This document shows positions 1-8,935 of a stretch of 64,000 bases of DNA, piece by piece. A program made the translations under genes and the position numbers. The notes below the pieces were generated by a model. It worked only from the letters and a program-made list of their open reading frames with translations, was not told where the DNA came from and made no database searches. Source of the stretch: Gemmatimonadota bacterium (GTDB lineage Bacteria > Latescibacterota > UBA2968 > GCA-2709665); assembly GCA_028874335.1 (NCBI GenBank), contig JAPPJY010000092.1, forward strand, positions 1-64,000, in the 5' to 3' direction. Every line of letters starts with the position of its first letter. Position 1 is the first letter of the stretch.

Positions 1-88
1 GTTTCCGCTTATTGAAAATCCAATTCGTTGCGATTCATGAATTAATCAGGTTAGACGATCAGACCGGTTTCCGGTTGCAGGTTATGCG

Positions 89-1060
89 TCACCGGCTTTC
101 GCGGCGCAGATCCAGCCAATCGAGTTCATCCCGTGTCAGCCCGACTTCCATCGCCTCCCGGTTCAGGAGGCTTTCCTCGACCGACCTGCAGCCCGACACC
201 GTAAAGACGTTCAGGGGCTGGTTGAAGAGATACGCCAGCGCGATCTGCGCCACGGTCTTTCCGCGCTCGCCGGCGAGTTCGGTCGCGCGTTCCAGCCGTG
301 TAAAGTTCTCCTCGTATCCATAGACCTGCGCGCAGCCTTGCGTCGTTTCCTTCGCCATCCCGGCGATGTTTTCGCGCGTCAGAAGACCGGAGAAAAATCC
401 CTGCGCCAGGCTGGACCAGGAAAACACGGGCATCTGCGACTCCCGGTACCACGCTCTTTCCCCGGCGCCTCGCGGACCCGAAATGCTCAGACAGCCCTCC
501 CAGATCTCCTTTACGCGCACGGCCAGGCTGAAATTCGGGCTGCTTGCTGCGAAAGGCGTCAGCCCGCGGCTTTCCGCGTATGAATTCGCTTCCTGGATGC
601 GATTCACCGTCCAGTTGGACCCTCCGAAGGCTCGGATGCGTCCTTCGGACATATGCTCGTTGAGGGCCTCGACGAGGGGCCCGACCGGCACCGCGGGATC
701 GTCCCGGTGAAGCAGGTAGAGGTCGATATAATCCGTCCTGAGCCGGGCCAGAGAGTCGAACAGGTCGGAGGCGACGTCGAACACGGTCACCCTGCGGCCG
801 CGGTCCGCGTTCGGATGGCCGCCCTTGCTGAGGATGAATACATCGCTTCGGTTGCCTCGCCGGTCCATCCATGCGCCCAGCGCCCGCTCCGCTTTGCCGT
901 TACCGTATACCGGCGCGGTATCGAAACTGTTGCAGCCCAGCGCTCGAATCCCGTCGAGAAAATCGATGCTCGCTTCGAGATCGTCCGTCGATACCATTAA
1001 CGTGCCCTGAACCAGGCGCGAGACCGGTTTGTCGATTCCTTCGATACGGCCGTATTTCAT
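89..1060 (-). CDS. Aldo/keto reductase family oxidoreductase
   Basis: This 323-residue protein is an NAD(P)H-dependent aldo/keto reductase of the cytosolic TIM-barrel type. The catalytic tetrad is readable: Asp47 and Tyr52 in FDTAPVYGNGKAE, Lys79 in FILSKGG and His118 in DLYLLHRDD. The length is normal for the family. The ATG start is followed by MKYGRIEGID, and a good sigma70-like promoter lies upstream at 1095-1124. The gene stands alone at the left end of the minus-strand block, separated from its neighbour by a repeat array, so it is probably monocistronic. The substrate cannot be told; by context a sugar or sugar-derived carbonyl is plausible (inference). Confidence 0.93.
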   Translation of the reverse strand: MKYGRIEGIDKPVSRLVQGTLMVSTDDLEASIDFLDGIRALGCNSFDTAPVYGNGKAERALGAWMDRRGNRSDVFILSKGGHPNADRGRRVTVFDVASDLFDSLARLRTDYIDLYLLHRDDPAVPVGPLVEALNEHMSEGRIRAFGGSNWTVNRIQEANSYAESRGLTPFAASSPNFSLAVRVKEIWEGCLSISGPRGAGERAWYRESQMPVFSWSSLAQGFFSGLLTRENIAGMAKETTQGCAQVYGYEENFTRLERATELAGERGKTVAQIALAYLFNQPLNVFTVSGCRSVEESLLNREAMEVGLTRDELDWLDLRRESR

Positions 1061-1094
1061 TGGGGATCCATATTAATTACGGTATACCGGATAT

Positions 1095-1124
1095 ATTATA
1101 TTTAGTATATATCGCAGCGTTGAA
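1095..1124 (-). promoter_or_regulatory. Putative sigma70-type promoter of the aldo/keto reductase
   Basis: Read on the minus strand, TTCAAC (1119-1124) and a perfect TATAAT (1095-1100) are separated by 18 bp. They lie about 35 bp upstream of the aldo/keto reductase start. The surrounding bases are strikingly AT-rich compared with the window. No operator-like palindrome is obvious. Confidence 0.55.
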
Positions 1125-1140
1125 AAAGCGATGAGATAAA

Positions 1141-1600
1141 GGCGGGCGCCCACAAGGGACGCCCCTACGAATTCAACAACGACGCAAAACGCGGAGGGTT
1201 CGATTCGCGGATGCCTGGTTATGTAGGGGCGACACTTGTGGGCGCCCAGCCATCGGACATCGAAACGGTCCGCCGATGACAAGTCCGGTTATCCGCCCCT
1301 CGACGAGGGCAACCACAACGGTTGCCCCTACGAATACAACGTCGTCGCGTAAAACAGAGGGTCCCATTCGAGGATGCCTGGTTATGTAGGGGCGTCCCTT
1401 GTGGGCGCCCGGCCCTCGGACATCGATACGGTCCGCCGATGCCAAGTCCCTTTATCCGCAGCGCGACGAGGGCACCCACGCGGCTTGCCCCTACGAATTC
1501 AACGTTGTCGTGGAACACAGAGGGTTCGATTCGTGAATGTCCGGTATTGTAGGGGCGTCCCTTGTGGGCGCCCGGCCCTCGGACATCGATACGAATCGGC
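1141..1600. repeat. 163-bp tandem repeat array with GGGGCG/GGGCGCCC cores
   Basis: The intergenic stretch 1061-1653 holds no convincing gene. It contains about two and a half units of a repeat with an exact 163-bp period: the landmark TACGAATNCAAC occurs at 1166, 1329 and 1492, and TGTAGGGGCG at 1222, 1385 and 1548. Each unit carries a G-rich core reading TGTAGGGGCGTCCC then TTGTGGGCGCCC, and also pieces of its inverse (1141-1169 is a full inverted core). Similar single cores recur at 21728 and 48828, so this is a dispersed family that has locally amplified in tandem. Short open frames here are repeat translations, not genes. Confidence 0.85.
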
Positions 1601-1653
1601 GATATCGATTGGCCGATGTCTGATTGTTTTAGGGCGCCCGTCCTTTCCCGGGT

Positions 1654-2640
1654 TCATTCCATCGGGAATTTCAGCCCAATCTGTTCGCGGATCGTATCCA
1701 TCGTCCCCATAATCTCTACGGTCTCATCGAGCGGGATCTCTTCGCTTTCCAGTTTCCCCTCGCGCAGGTAGCGGCCGACCGCTTCCGCCTGGCAGTTGTA
1801 CCCGTTCCCGTCGTACTCGCGCTCGACCAGCGTCTCCTTGCCGTCTCGCACCAAAGTCGCGGTCGTTCCGCGCCAGTACGGCGGATGAATGCGGATGATC
1901 CCTTTGGTACCCATAATGTGCGCCCAGTGAGACGTGCCGCACTGAATGGACGTGAACAGCATGGCCATTGCTCCCGCGTCGTATCCGAGCATCATCCCGG
2001 CCTGTTCGTCCACCTCCAGTTCTCCGATGTGTCCCATACTCATCACCCGGGACGGCTTGCGCCTGTAAACCATAGACGCGAAAGAAAGCGAATAGATGCC
2101 CACGTCCATCAAAGCCCCGCCGCCCAGGGCCGGGTCATAGAGACGCGACTTCGTCGTGCCGGGACGGGATCCGAACCCGAAGTCGGCCGAAACCATGCGG
2201 ACGTCGCCGATGGCGCCGTCGCGGAGCCATTGCCTGACCTGGTACATGATCGGCAGGAAGCGCGTCCACATGGCCTCCATCAGAAAGAGGCCCTCATCCC
2301 ATGCAACCGCGACGATATCGGCGGCTTCAGGACGATTGATCGCGAACGGCTTCTCGCACAGTACCGGTTTGCCCGCTCGCAGACAAAGGATACTGTTATC
2401 TCTGTGGAGAGAATGCGGCGTTGCGACGTAGATGACGTCCACGTCCGGATCGTTCGCAAGCGACTCGTAGCTGGGGTGCCGCCTGGAAATACCGAATTCG
2501 TCTCCGAACGCATCCGCAGCCTGCTGCGTCCGCGAACCCACTGCGACCGGTTCCGCGTCGGGAACCGCCTCCAGACCCTTCACGAACGATCGTGCAATGG
2601 CCCCCGTGCTCAGGATACCCCATCGGATGCTTTCGCCCAT
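1654..2640 (-). CDS. Gfo/Idh/MocA family oxidoreductase
   Basis: This 328-residue cytosolic NAD(P)-dependent dehydrogenase belongs to the glucose-fructose oxidoreductase / inositol dehydrogenase / MocA family. It has an N-terminal Rossmann fold (WGILSTGAIARSF in the first 20 residues), the family EKP motif (LCEKPFA, about residue 98) and a C-terminal alpha/beta substrate domain with GGGALMDVGIY. It resembles trans-1,2-dihydrobenzene-1,2-diol or glucose-6-phosphate-type members, but the substrate is not determinable. The ATG at 2640 gives a standard length. It lies 72 nt downstream of the peptidase gene, so co-transcription is possible. Two other members of the family occur in the window at 37640 and 52366. 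Confidence 0.93.
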   Translation of the reverse strand: MGESIRWGILSTGAIARSFVKGLEAVPDAEPVAVGSRTQQAADAFGDEFGISRRHPSYESLANDPDVDVIYVATPHSLHRDNSILCLRAGKPVLCEKPFAINRPEAADIVAVAWDEGLFLMEAMWTRFLPIMYQVRQWLRDGAIGDVRMVSADFGFGSRPGTTKSRLYDPALGGGALMDVGIYSLSFASMVYRRKPSRVMSMGHIGELEVDEQAGMMLGYDAGAMAMLFTSIQCGTSHWAHIMGTKGIIRIHPPYWRGTTATLVRDGKETLVEREYDGNGYNCQAEAVGRYLREGKLESEEIPLDETVEIMGTMDTIREQIGLKFPME

Positions 2641-2712
2641 TTCCTCTTCCTCTCTGTGATTTTCGTGATCGTCGGGTCCTTGCGATCTGCCGCGACGGAA
2701 CGAAGGAGACGA

Positions 2713-4569
2713 TTATCCACCGGCGCCGCGGGGCGGACCGTCATCGCGAGTGGCCAGTACGCGGGGCGACAGCGCCTCCAGCTGCGCCAGCGGCTCCTCC
2801 AGGCTGCGGATCGCCTGCACCCAGAAGTCGGGCTGTTCCAGGTCGCTGCCGAGACTTCGCCTGGCCACGTTCTCCGCAGTGTCGCTGCCCGTCAACCGCA
2901 GAAAGCTTTCGTAACGGGGCAGGAATTCCGGGCCCTCCTTCCTGAACATGGCATAGAGCCCCCGGCTCAACAGATAGCCGAACGTATACGGATAATTGTA
3001 AAACGTGACGCCCGTAATGTAGAAATGCAGCTTGGATGCCCAGAACCACGGGTCCTCTTCCCCCTCTTGGAGCACGTCGCCGAGTACTTCGCGCTGCTTC
3101 TCCGTCATCAGCGCCTTCAACTGAGAAACGCTCAACTCACCGTTGCCGCGTTCCTCGTAGAGCGCCTTTTCAAACTCGAACCGGACCGGAATGTCCAGGA
3201 GATAGGTACCGCCGTGGCCCACCTCCGAATCCAGGACCACGGCTTTCTGCAGGTCGTCCACGTCCGGGTTCGAAAGAACCCCGTCGGCCAGGATCATCTC
3301 GGCGAACGTGGATGCGGACTCCGCCAGCGTCATCGGGTAATGCCTCGCAAACGGCCGCAGATCGCGCATCACGTGGCTGTGAAACGCGTGGCCCGCCTCG
3401 TGCGCGAGCGTCAACGCATCGCCCATGGTGCGGTTGTACGTCATGAAGATCCGCGATTCCGAGATCATCGGCGATCCCGTGCAAAAACCGCCGGGACGCT
3501 TTCCCGCGCGCGGTTCGTAGTCGATCCACTGTCTGTCGTACATATCCTGCGTAAAGCTTCCCAGGGCCGGATAAGCCGTGGCGAACGCGCCCTGAACCAG
3601 GGATTTTCCCTCATCCCAATCCATGGGCGACACGTCGGGAAAGGGCAGCGGGGCGCCAAGGTCGAACCAGGCCACGTTCTCCAGACCCATCGCCGTCGCC
3701 CTGAAACGCTGGATCCGGCGCCCCACCTCGATTTCGGAAAAAATCGCGTCGAACATCGCATCCAGTGTCTTCCGCGAGATCGCGGACTGGAACAGGGCCA
3801 CTTCCAGAAAATGCGGGACCTCGCGGTAGCGATTCATCGTAAGCCGCGTACCGGATATCGCATTCAACGCGGCCGCCGCGACGTCTTCCACGCTTTCCCA
3901 CGCGGCGTTGCCCCCCTCGAACGCGGCCCGCCGGACCCGCCGGTCCGGGTTTTCCATCAACGACCGCCGCTGGGAAATGGGCACCTTCTCATCCCGGCCG
4001 TCGGGGAACCGCATATCGAATTCCAGCTTCCCGGACACGGTATCGTAGAGCCGCCCCCACGCCGAGATGCCGTCCACCCTCAGGTCTGCCGCGAGCGCCT
4101 CTCGCGCCGAATCCATGGTATACCTGGCCTCGCGGCGCATCCGTCCCAGGAGATAGCCGGCATTCGAAAGCGACTCCCGGCCGGCGAGCGCCTCGAAGCT
4201 GCCGTCGGACGCCGTCTTCAATCCCCTCAGCAGTTCCGTCTGAAGCTTGGTGGCCTCTGCGTATTGCAGCGTCAACGCGGCCTCTTCCTTCAGATATGCC
4301 TCGTTTCGCGCGTCGGCGGCCGTCAGGCATCCCACGTAGGAGGCCACGTGACGCAGCCGCGTGAACAGGTCCTCGCTGCGGAGGAAGATATCCTCCCAGG
4401 TTTCGACATTTCCGTCGTCCAACGCCTCCAGGGCACTGGCCGTTTCCAGAAGAACCCGTGTATCCGTCTCCAGGGCATCCTTGAATCTCACCATCTCCGG
4501 TCCGTTGAACGCCGGGAAATAGCTCGTCAGATCCCAGTCCATCCCCGCTTGGGCAACAGTCTCCTCCAT
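2713..4569 (-). CDS. pepF: M3 family oligoendopeptidase F-like metallopeptidase
   Basis: This 618-residue cytosolic zinc peptidase of the M3 family matches oligoendopeptidase F in length and layout. An all-helical N-terminal half is followed by the thermolysin-type zinc motif HEAGH at residues 390-394 (LTLAHEAGHAFHSH). The third ligand region follows (TLAESASTFAEM), and then the family's YPYTFGYLLS segment. Such enzymes cleave short oligopeptides of roughly 7-17 residues. The ATG at 4569 is preceded by an AAGGAAGG ribosome site. It lies 11 nt after the amidohydrolase gene stop, so the two are probably one operon. It would complement the M55 peptidase further upstream in peptide catabolism. 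Confidence 0.94.
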   Translation of the reverse strand: MEETVAQAGMDWDLTSYFPAFNGPEMVRFKDALETDTRVLLETASALEALDDGNVETWEDIFLRSEDLFTRLRHVASYVGCLTAADARNEAYLKEEAALTLQYAEATKLQTELLRGLKTASDGSFEALAGRESLSNAGYLLGRMRREARYTMDSAREALAADLRVDGISAWGRLYDTVSGKLEFDMRFPDGRDEKVPISQRRSLMENPDRRVRRAAFEGGNAAWESVEDVAAAALNAISGTRLTMNRYREVPHFLEVALFQSAISRKTLDAMFDAIFSEIEVGRRIQRFRATAMGLENVAWFDLGAPLPFPDVSPMDWDEGKSLVQGAFATAYPALGSFTQDMYDRQWIDYEPRAGKRPGGFCTGSPMISESRIFMTYNRTMGDALTLAHEAGHAFHSHVMRDLRPFARHYPMTLAESASTFAEMILADGVLSNPDVDDLQKAVVLDSEVGHGGTYLLDIPVRFEFEKALYEERGNGELSVSQLKALMTEKQREVLGDVLQEGEEDPWFWASKLHFYITGVTFYNYPYTFGYLLSRGLYAMFRKEGPEFLPRYESFLRLTGSDTAENVARRSLGSDLEQPDFWVQAIRSLEEPLAQLEALSPRVLATRDDGPPRGAGG

Positions 4570-4580
4570 ACGTTCCTTCC

Positions 4581-5717
4581 TTAAGAATCGAGTTCCACGC
4601 CCAGAATCCTCGCCGTGGTCCCCCCCATGATCATCCTCAAGTCGTCCGCGTTCAAGAACGCGCAGTATTTTTCAATCCACCTCCGCGACTGCCTGTACGT
4701 ACAGAACCGGTTCTGGAACGGCATATCCGTACCCCAGTTCAGGTGTTCCGCGCCCACATTGGCGACCATGGCCTCCAGCACCGGCCACACCTCCCGGTAC
4801 GGAAAGTCGAACCAGTCTCCGATGCGGACCGGGAAGCAGACCTCGAGATTGCAATTCGGGTTCTCGAACGGCAGCCAGATTTCCCGCGGCATCGGCCGGA
4901 ATTCATCGTCCGAGACGAATGCGCGCCATGGGAAACCGTGCGTCAGATTCACAACCGTATCGGGATACCGTTCCATCCAGCGGACCAGGACCTTCTGCTC
5001 GTCCAGGTAGCCCTGACGGGCGCCGTCCGGCGTCATCCGGCGCGTCACGTCGCCCGGTCCGGACCCAAGCGTAAAGAAAACCGGCACGCCCAGCGAGGTC
5101 GCCGCATCCCAGAACGGCCGGCAGGACGCCGCGTCCCACGGTTCGGTGGTGCCGAAATAGGCAGGCCGGGCGTTGAATTTGATCGCGTGGAGCCCATGGT
5201 CCTGAATGGCCGTCCGGAGTTCCTCGATCACCCCATCGGTCTCGGTCCGGATGCGCCACTCGTCCACGGGCGCCATGGACCGGAGCTGGTCCGGGTACTG
5301 GCGCACGCACGCGGCGAGGAATTCGCTGTTGCGGGTCAGCATCGGGTTGGTGTGGATGAGCGCCATGTCCACGTCCGCGTAATCCATCTCCGCGATCAGG
5401 CTGTGCGGCGTGAATTCCAGGTCCCTCAAATTCGGCGGATAGAACTGTTTCGTATAATCCTCCCCGTCGATCGTCCAGACCACCCGCCCCTTCCGACCGT
5501 CCACCCGGAAGTTCGCGTCCGGCAGATCGCTCCAGGACTCGTAATCCGTGGGGATCAACCCGTCCGAAGTCGCCGGCGCCCGGTCCCGCACGCGCCAGGC
5601 CGGCTGATGGTGCAGGCCCTGGGCCTCCTGTACCCATTTCAGGTGCGACGCGCTGTCTTCGAACCCGGCCGGATCGTCCCCCGGTTCGAAGCAATACGCG
5701 TGGGAATCGAATATCAT
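4581..5717 (-). CDS. Amidohydrolase 2-family metal-dependent hydrolase
   Basis: This 378-residue TIM-barrel hydrolase is of the amidohydrolase-related type (the group including ACMSD and related decarboxylases). Visible family features are the N-terminal DSH (Asp4, His6), a barrel lysine context (HAIKFNARPAYFGTTEPW), a conserved histidine in VVNLTHGFPW and the C-terminal metal aspartate context LNWGTDMPF. The second histidine of the usual DxHxH is Tyr8, so the metal site is atypical. An AGAGGAGCG ribosome site precedes the ATG. It sits between the peptidase gene (11 nt downstream) and the phytanoyl-CoA dioxygenase-like gene. The substrate is unknown; hydrolysis or decarboxylation of a small organic acid is plausible. 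Confidence 0.85.
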   Translation of the reverse strand: MIFDSHAYCFEPGDDPAGFEDSASHLKWVQEAQGLHHQPAWRVRDRAPATSDGLIPTDYESWSDLPDANFRVDGRKGRVVWTIDGEDYTKQFYPPNLRDLEFTPHSLIAEMDYADVDMALIHTNPMLTRNSEFLAACVRQYPDQLRSMAPVDEWRIRTETDGVIEELRTAIQDHGLHAIKFNARPAYFGTTEPWDAASCRPFWDAATSLGVPVFFTLGSGPGDVTRRMTPDGARQGYLDEQKVLVRWMERYPDTVVNLTHGFPWRAFVSDDEFRPMPREIWLPFENPNCNLEVCFPVRIGDWFDFPYREVWPVLEAMVANVGAEHLNWGTDMPFQNRFCTYRQSRRWIEKYCAFLNADDLRMIMGGTTARILGVELDS

Positions 5718-5733
5718 CGAAACGCTCCTCTGG

Positions 5734-6533
5734 CTATGCCGCGACCTGGTCGGGCATCAATGCGCCATCGCCAAAGATCATTGAGAATGACGACTTTCGA
5801 CTGGAACGGGTTCGCGCGTCGATATAACACGCGCTGAACGCCCGCCTGGGTATATCCATCCGGTTCACCCCCGACCGGTGCAGCAGCCAGTTGTGCAGAA
5901 TCACGACCTCGCCCGGTTCCATCGTCAGGTCCACGATCCTGTCTTCGGGACAGAACGCCCGTTCCTGTTCGTCCGTAATGGTAGTCCCTGCTCGCTCAGA
6001 ATCCCCAGTTGATGGGAACCCGGCACCACCTGAACGCATCCGTTCTCAGTCGTGGCCGGGTCCAGCGCCGTCCAGACCGTGACCAGCGGGTCCCGGTCCA
6101 CGTACCACGAACTCCCGCCGTCCTGGTGCCACGGCAGGTCGGAACCCTGCTGCGCCGGTTTGTTCATGAACATGGCCCGGAAACAGGCGATTGAGGCGTG
6201 AGCGCCATAGACATACGCGCAGATCTCCCTGAAAACCGGCTTCTTCATATACTCCAGAAACAGTGCATCGTACTCCAGTCCCTGGATCTTCCGATAACCC
6301 AGACTCGCGCCCTGATGGCCGATACCGCCGCCCTTCACCAGGTCATACCGGTCGGTGTTCGAATCCAGCTGCATCGTCAGCCGGTTGTAATCCAGCGGCG
6401 CCCGGCCCAGCATGATCTCGTCGATCCGCCGCTGCAGCCCCTCCAGTTCCCCGCTGCTGCACTGACTCCCGATTTTGACGAAACCGTCCCGGTGGTACTC
6501 GCTCCACTGGTCCTGTGTGATGGTCTGCTGCAT
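5734..6533 (-). pseudogene. Phytanoyl-CoA dioxygenase (PhyH)-like gene with a frameshift
   Basis: Two open frames together make one Fe(II)/2-oxoglutarate dioxygenase of the PhyH type. The first, from ATG 6533, carries the metal ligands of HxD (His136, Asp138 in WHQDGGSSW) and runs to the motif GSHQLGILSEQG. The second frame continues in register with TTITDEQERAF and carries the distal iron histidine and arginine region (VILHNWLLHRSGVNR), ending at 5734. The frames meet at a CCC run at 5986-5988, where one missing base restores the joined protein of about 265 residues. Without correction the product lacks the distal His and is inactive. It may be a true recent mutation or a sequencing/assembly indel. 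Neighbours are the amidohydrolase and the acyl-CoA synthetase. Confidence 0.85.
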
Positions 6534-6605
6534 AAAGATATCCCCCGGTGTGAACTGAATAAACGCTCGCGTCCCCGCGGTTGATTCCGCATAGAAATCA
6601 TGACG

Positions 6606-8180
6606 TCACGACGCGGTTGCCAGCCGGTCCCGTACGACCTGCTTCCGGATCTTGCCGACCGACGTTCTGGGCAACGCGTCCACGAATACGATCCTGTCCG
6701 GGACCTTGAACGCCGCGAGCCGTCCGGCGCAGTAGGTCCGCAACCCTTCCTCGCACAAATCCGCGCCGGGTTCGGGCACGACCGCCGCGACGACCCGTTC
6801 ATCCCGAATCTCATCGGGCAGGCCCACAACACAGACATCCACGACGCCTTCGCACTCCTGAATGACGCCCTCCACTTCGATACTGGAGATATTTTCTCCG
6901 GCCCGCCTGATCAAGTCCTTGCCACGGTCCATGAAATACAGAAATCCGTCTCCATCCGCCCGTACTGTATCCCCGGTATACAGCCAGGTCCCGTCCGGAT
7001 GGCTTCGCAGGGTTTCGGCCGTTGCACCCGGATTCTTCAGATATCCCAGCATGATCGTCCTTCCGGGGATCCCCTTTACGATCACTTGACCCGGCTCGCC
7101 GGCAATGACCTCCCGATCCAGTTCGTCAACCACCCTTACTTCATAACCGCGCACGGGCTTTCCCATTGCCGCGAGGTTGCGTTCGCCCGTCAACGGACTC
7201 ATCACGGGAAGCCCGCAGGTTTCGGTCATTCCCCATAATTGCTGCAGAGACGCTCCGAACCTCCGATGCCAGGTCGCGTACTGGGCCGAGGTCAGATTCT
7301 GGGCGAAGGTGACGTTGCGGATCCCGTGCGCAGCGTCGGTCTTTCGCTCAGGCTGGTTCAGCAGCATCCGCAGAAGTGCCCCGAACATGGCGGCCATGGT
7401 GCAACCGTGTTCAATGGCCTGCTCGAAGAACCGGCTTGCGCTGAAACGGGACATCACGGCCACACTTGCGCCGGTTACAAGACACGGCCACAGCGCGTGG
7501 CATTGCGCGCCGGCGTGAAACAGGGGAAGCACCACCAGGTGCCGGTCCTCCCGCCGCAGCCCCGATCCCGCGGCGAACACTTCCGCGCCATAGACGAAAC
7601 AGGCATTGGTCAGCATCACGCCCTTGGGCCGCGAGGTGGTACCGGACGTATACAGGAGTTGCACCACGCGATCCGCCCCGCCATGCCCGTTCGGCGGTTC
7701 GGCGTTCTGCCCGGACGTCCATTCTTCATAGACCGGGTATCCGCCCGGCAACGTTTCTCCCGTATCGCATAACACCGTACGGATTTCCGAATCCGCCGCA
7801 ACCCCGTCGGTCACCTCCAGGCGCGTTGCTTCCGTAAAAATCGCCTTGCTTTCCGAATGCGCGACCAGATATGCCAGTTCATCCGTCGTCGAGCCCGGAT
7901 TCGTGGGCATCACCACGGCCCCGAGGTACGATGCGGCAAGGATCAGCTGTGCGTAGGCCGGATGGTTGGAAAGGTGCAGATTGAAGACGTCACCCGGGCG
8001 GATTCCCAGTTCCCGCAAGAGATTGGCCGCCTGATGGACGCTCTTCAGAAACGCGGCGAACGTCCACCGGAACACCTGCCCGTCTCCACGTTCGTACACC
8101 ATCCACTCACGGTCCGGCTGTTTCCCGGCCAGACCCGCGAAGTCGCGGTAGAGCGTCCGGTCCTCCGAAACGTCGATCAT
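6606..8180 (-). CDS. AMP-dependent acyl-CoA synthetase/ligase
   Basis: This 524-residue ANL-superfamily adenylating enzyme converts a carboxylic acid, ATP and CoA to acyl-CoA. The ATP P-loop YTSGTTSRPKG is at residues 177-187. The A8 hinge context is in TGDTVRADGDGFLYFMDR followed by DLIRRAGENI, and the catalytic C-terminal lysine is in TSVGKIRKQ. It resembles CaiC/FadD-like medium-chain or carnitine-CoA ligases. I chose the ATG at 8180 because it gives MIDVSEDRTL, is preceded by GGAAGAGAGG, and overlaps the stop of the upstream hydratase by four bases (ATGA). A longer frame begins at 8276 but would run inside the hydratase gene. Translational coupling with the hydratase suggests a shared acyl-CoA pathway. 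Confidence 0.93.
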   Translation of the reverse strand: MIDVSEDRTLYRDFAGLAGKQPDREWMVYERGDGQVFRWTFAAFLKSVHQAANLLRELGIRPGDVFNLHLSNHPAYAQLILAASYLGAVVMPTNPGSTTDELAYLVAHSESKAIFTEATRLEVTDGVAADSEIRTVLCDTGETLPGGYPVYEEWTSGQNAEPPNGHGGADRVVQLLYTSGTTSRPKGVMLTNACFVYGAEVFAAGSGLRREDRHLVVLPLFHAGAQCHALWPCLVTGASVAVMSRFSASRFFEQAIEHGCTMAAMFGALLRMLLNQPERKTDAAHGIRNVTFAQNLTSAQYATWHRRFGASLQQLWGMTETCGLPVMSPLTGERNLAAMGKPVRGYEVRVVDELDREVIAGEPGQVIVKGIPGRTIMLGYLKNPGATAETLRSHPDGTWLYTGDTVRADGDGFLYFMDRGKDLIRRAGENISSIEVEGVIQECEGVVDVCVVGLPDEIRDERVVAAVVPEPGADLCEEGLRTYCAGRLAAFKVPDRIVFVDALPRTSVGKIRKQVVRDRLATAS

Positions 8181-8929
8181 TGGCCTCTCTTCCGCGCAAT
8201 GAACGCCTTCAGGTTCGCGCGTGCGTCGTCCGTTCCGAAACAGGCTTCGAACGCATCGGAAGCGGCGGCGTCCCACCTGGCGTCGCGAGCGGAGGAGATC
8301 CGGTTCAGCAGCTTCTTGGTCTCTCTCAATGCCGCAGGAGGAAACGATGCAAGACGCGCCGCGAATGACCGGACCCGGTCGCTCAACGCGTCATCGGCGA
8401 CGCATTCGTGTACCAGGCCCAGACCCATGGCCTCCTCGCCGGACACCGTTTCGCAGCCCATCGCGATCCATCGAGCGGCCGCGCCGCCAACCACGTCGAC
8501 CAGACGGCCCAGCCCCCAGGGCGGCGTCCATCCCAGCTCCACCTCCGGCATCCCCAGGCTTGCCGATTCCGATGCGATCCGGAAGTCGTGATACAACGCG
8601 AGCCCCACACCGCCGCCCAGGACGTGGCCGTGCAGCATCGCAACGGTAGGCTGCGGGATGTCATCGAGCAGCGCGAAGGCATCGGCATGCACCCGCTCCG
8701 CCTCCGCGGCCCCCGCCGCAGTCAACGGCGCCAGTTCTTTCAGATCGCTCCCGGCGCAAAACGCCCGGCCCGCGCCGGCGGTTACCACAACCCGCACGTC
8801 TTCACGACCGCGGATCCCTTCAAGGTGGCCACCGTACGCGCGCACGCTGTCAAGATCCATCGCATTCAGCACCTCGGGCCGGTTCAACGTCAGCCACGCA
8901 ATTCCGTTTTCGATCCTCAGGTCGATCAT
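8177..8929 (-). CDS. Enoyl-CoA hydratase/isomerase family protein
   Basis: This 250-residue crotonase-fold enzyme acts on acyl-CoA thioesters. The two oxyanion-hole segments are visible: AFCAGSDLKEL (residues 57-66) and HGHVLGGGVG (about residues 99-108). PEVELGWTPPWG follows, where the first Glu aligns with a catalytic glutamate. The length is typical. The stop overlaps the start of the acyl-CoA synthetase by four bases, and the SixA-like gene ends only 6 nt upstream, so all three appear co-transcribed. Together with the synthetase it suggests activation followed by hydration or isomerisation of an unsaturated or carnitine-like acid. The exact reaction is not resolvable from sequence. Confidence 0.92.
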   Translation of the reverse strand: MIDLRIENGIAWLTLNRPEVLNAMDLDSVRAYGGHLEGIRGREDVRVVVTAGAGRAFCAGSDLKELAPLTAAGAAEAERVHADAFALLDDIPQPTVAMLHGHVLGGGVGLALYHDFRIASESASLGMPEVELGWTPPWGLGRLVDVVGGAAARWIAMGCETVSGEEAMGLGLVHECVADDALSDRVRSFAARLASFPPAALRETKKLLNRISSARDARWDAAASDAFEACFGTDDARANLKAFIARKRGQ

Positions 8930-8935
8930 TTCAAT

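Noticed and set aside
1141-1654. Tandem units considered as a CRISPR array
   Set aside because: The repeating unit is 163 bp with no short repeats separated by unique spacers and no cas genes nearby.
1885-4584. A 2.7-kb open plus-strand frame across the Gfo/Idh/MocA and oligoendopeptidase genes
   Set aside because: It is antisense to two genes with clear family motifs on the minus strand; its translation is Arg/His/Pro/Gln-rich with no recognisable domain, as expected of GC-rich shadow frames.
5980-5995. Programmed frameshift in the PhyH-like gene
   Set aside because: There is no recognisable slippery heptamer or stimulatory structure; a single missing base in a CCC run is the simpler explanation.
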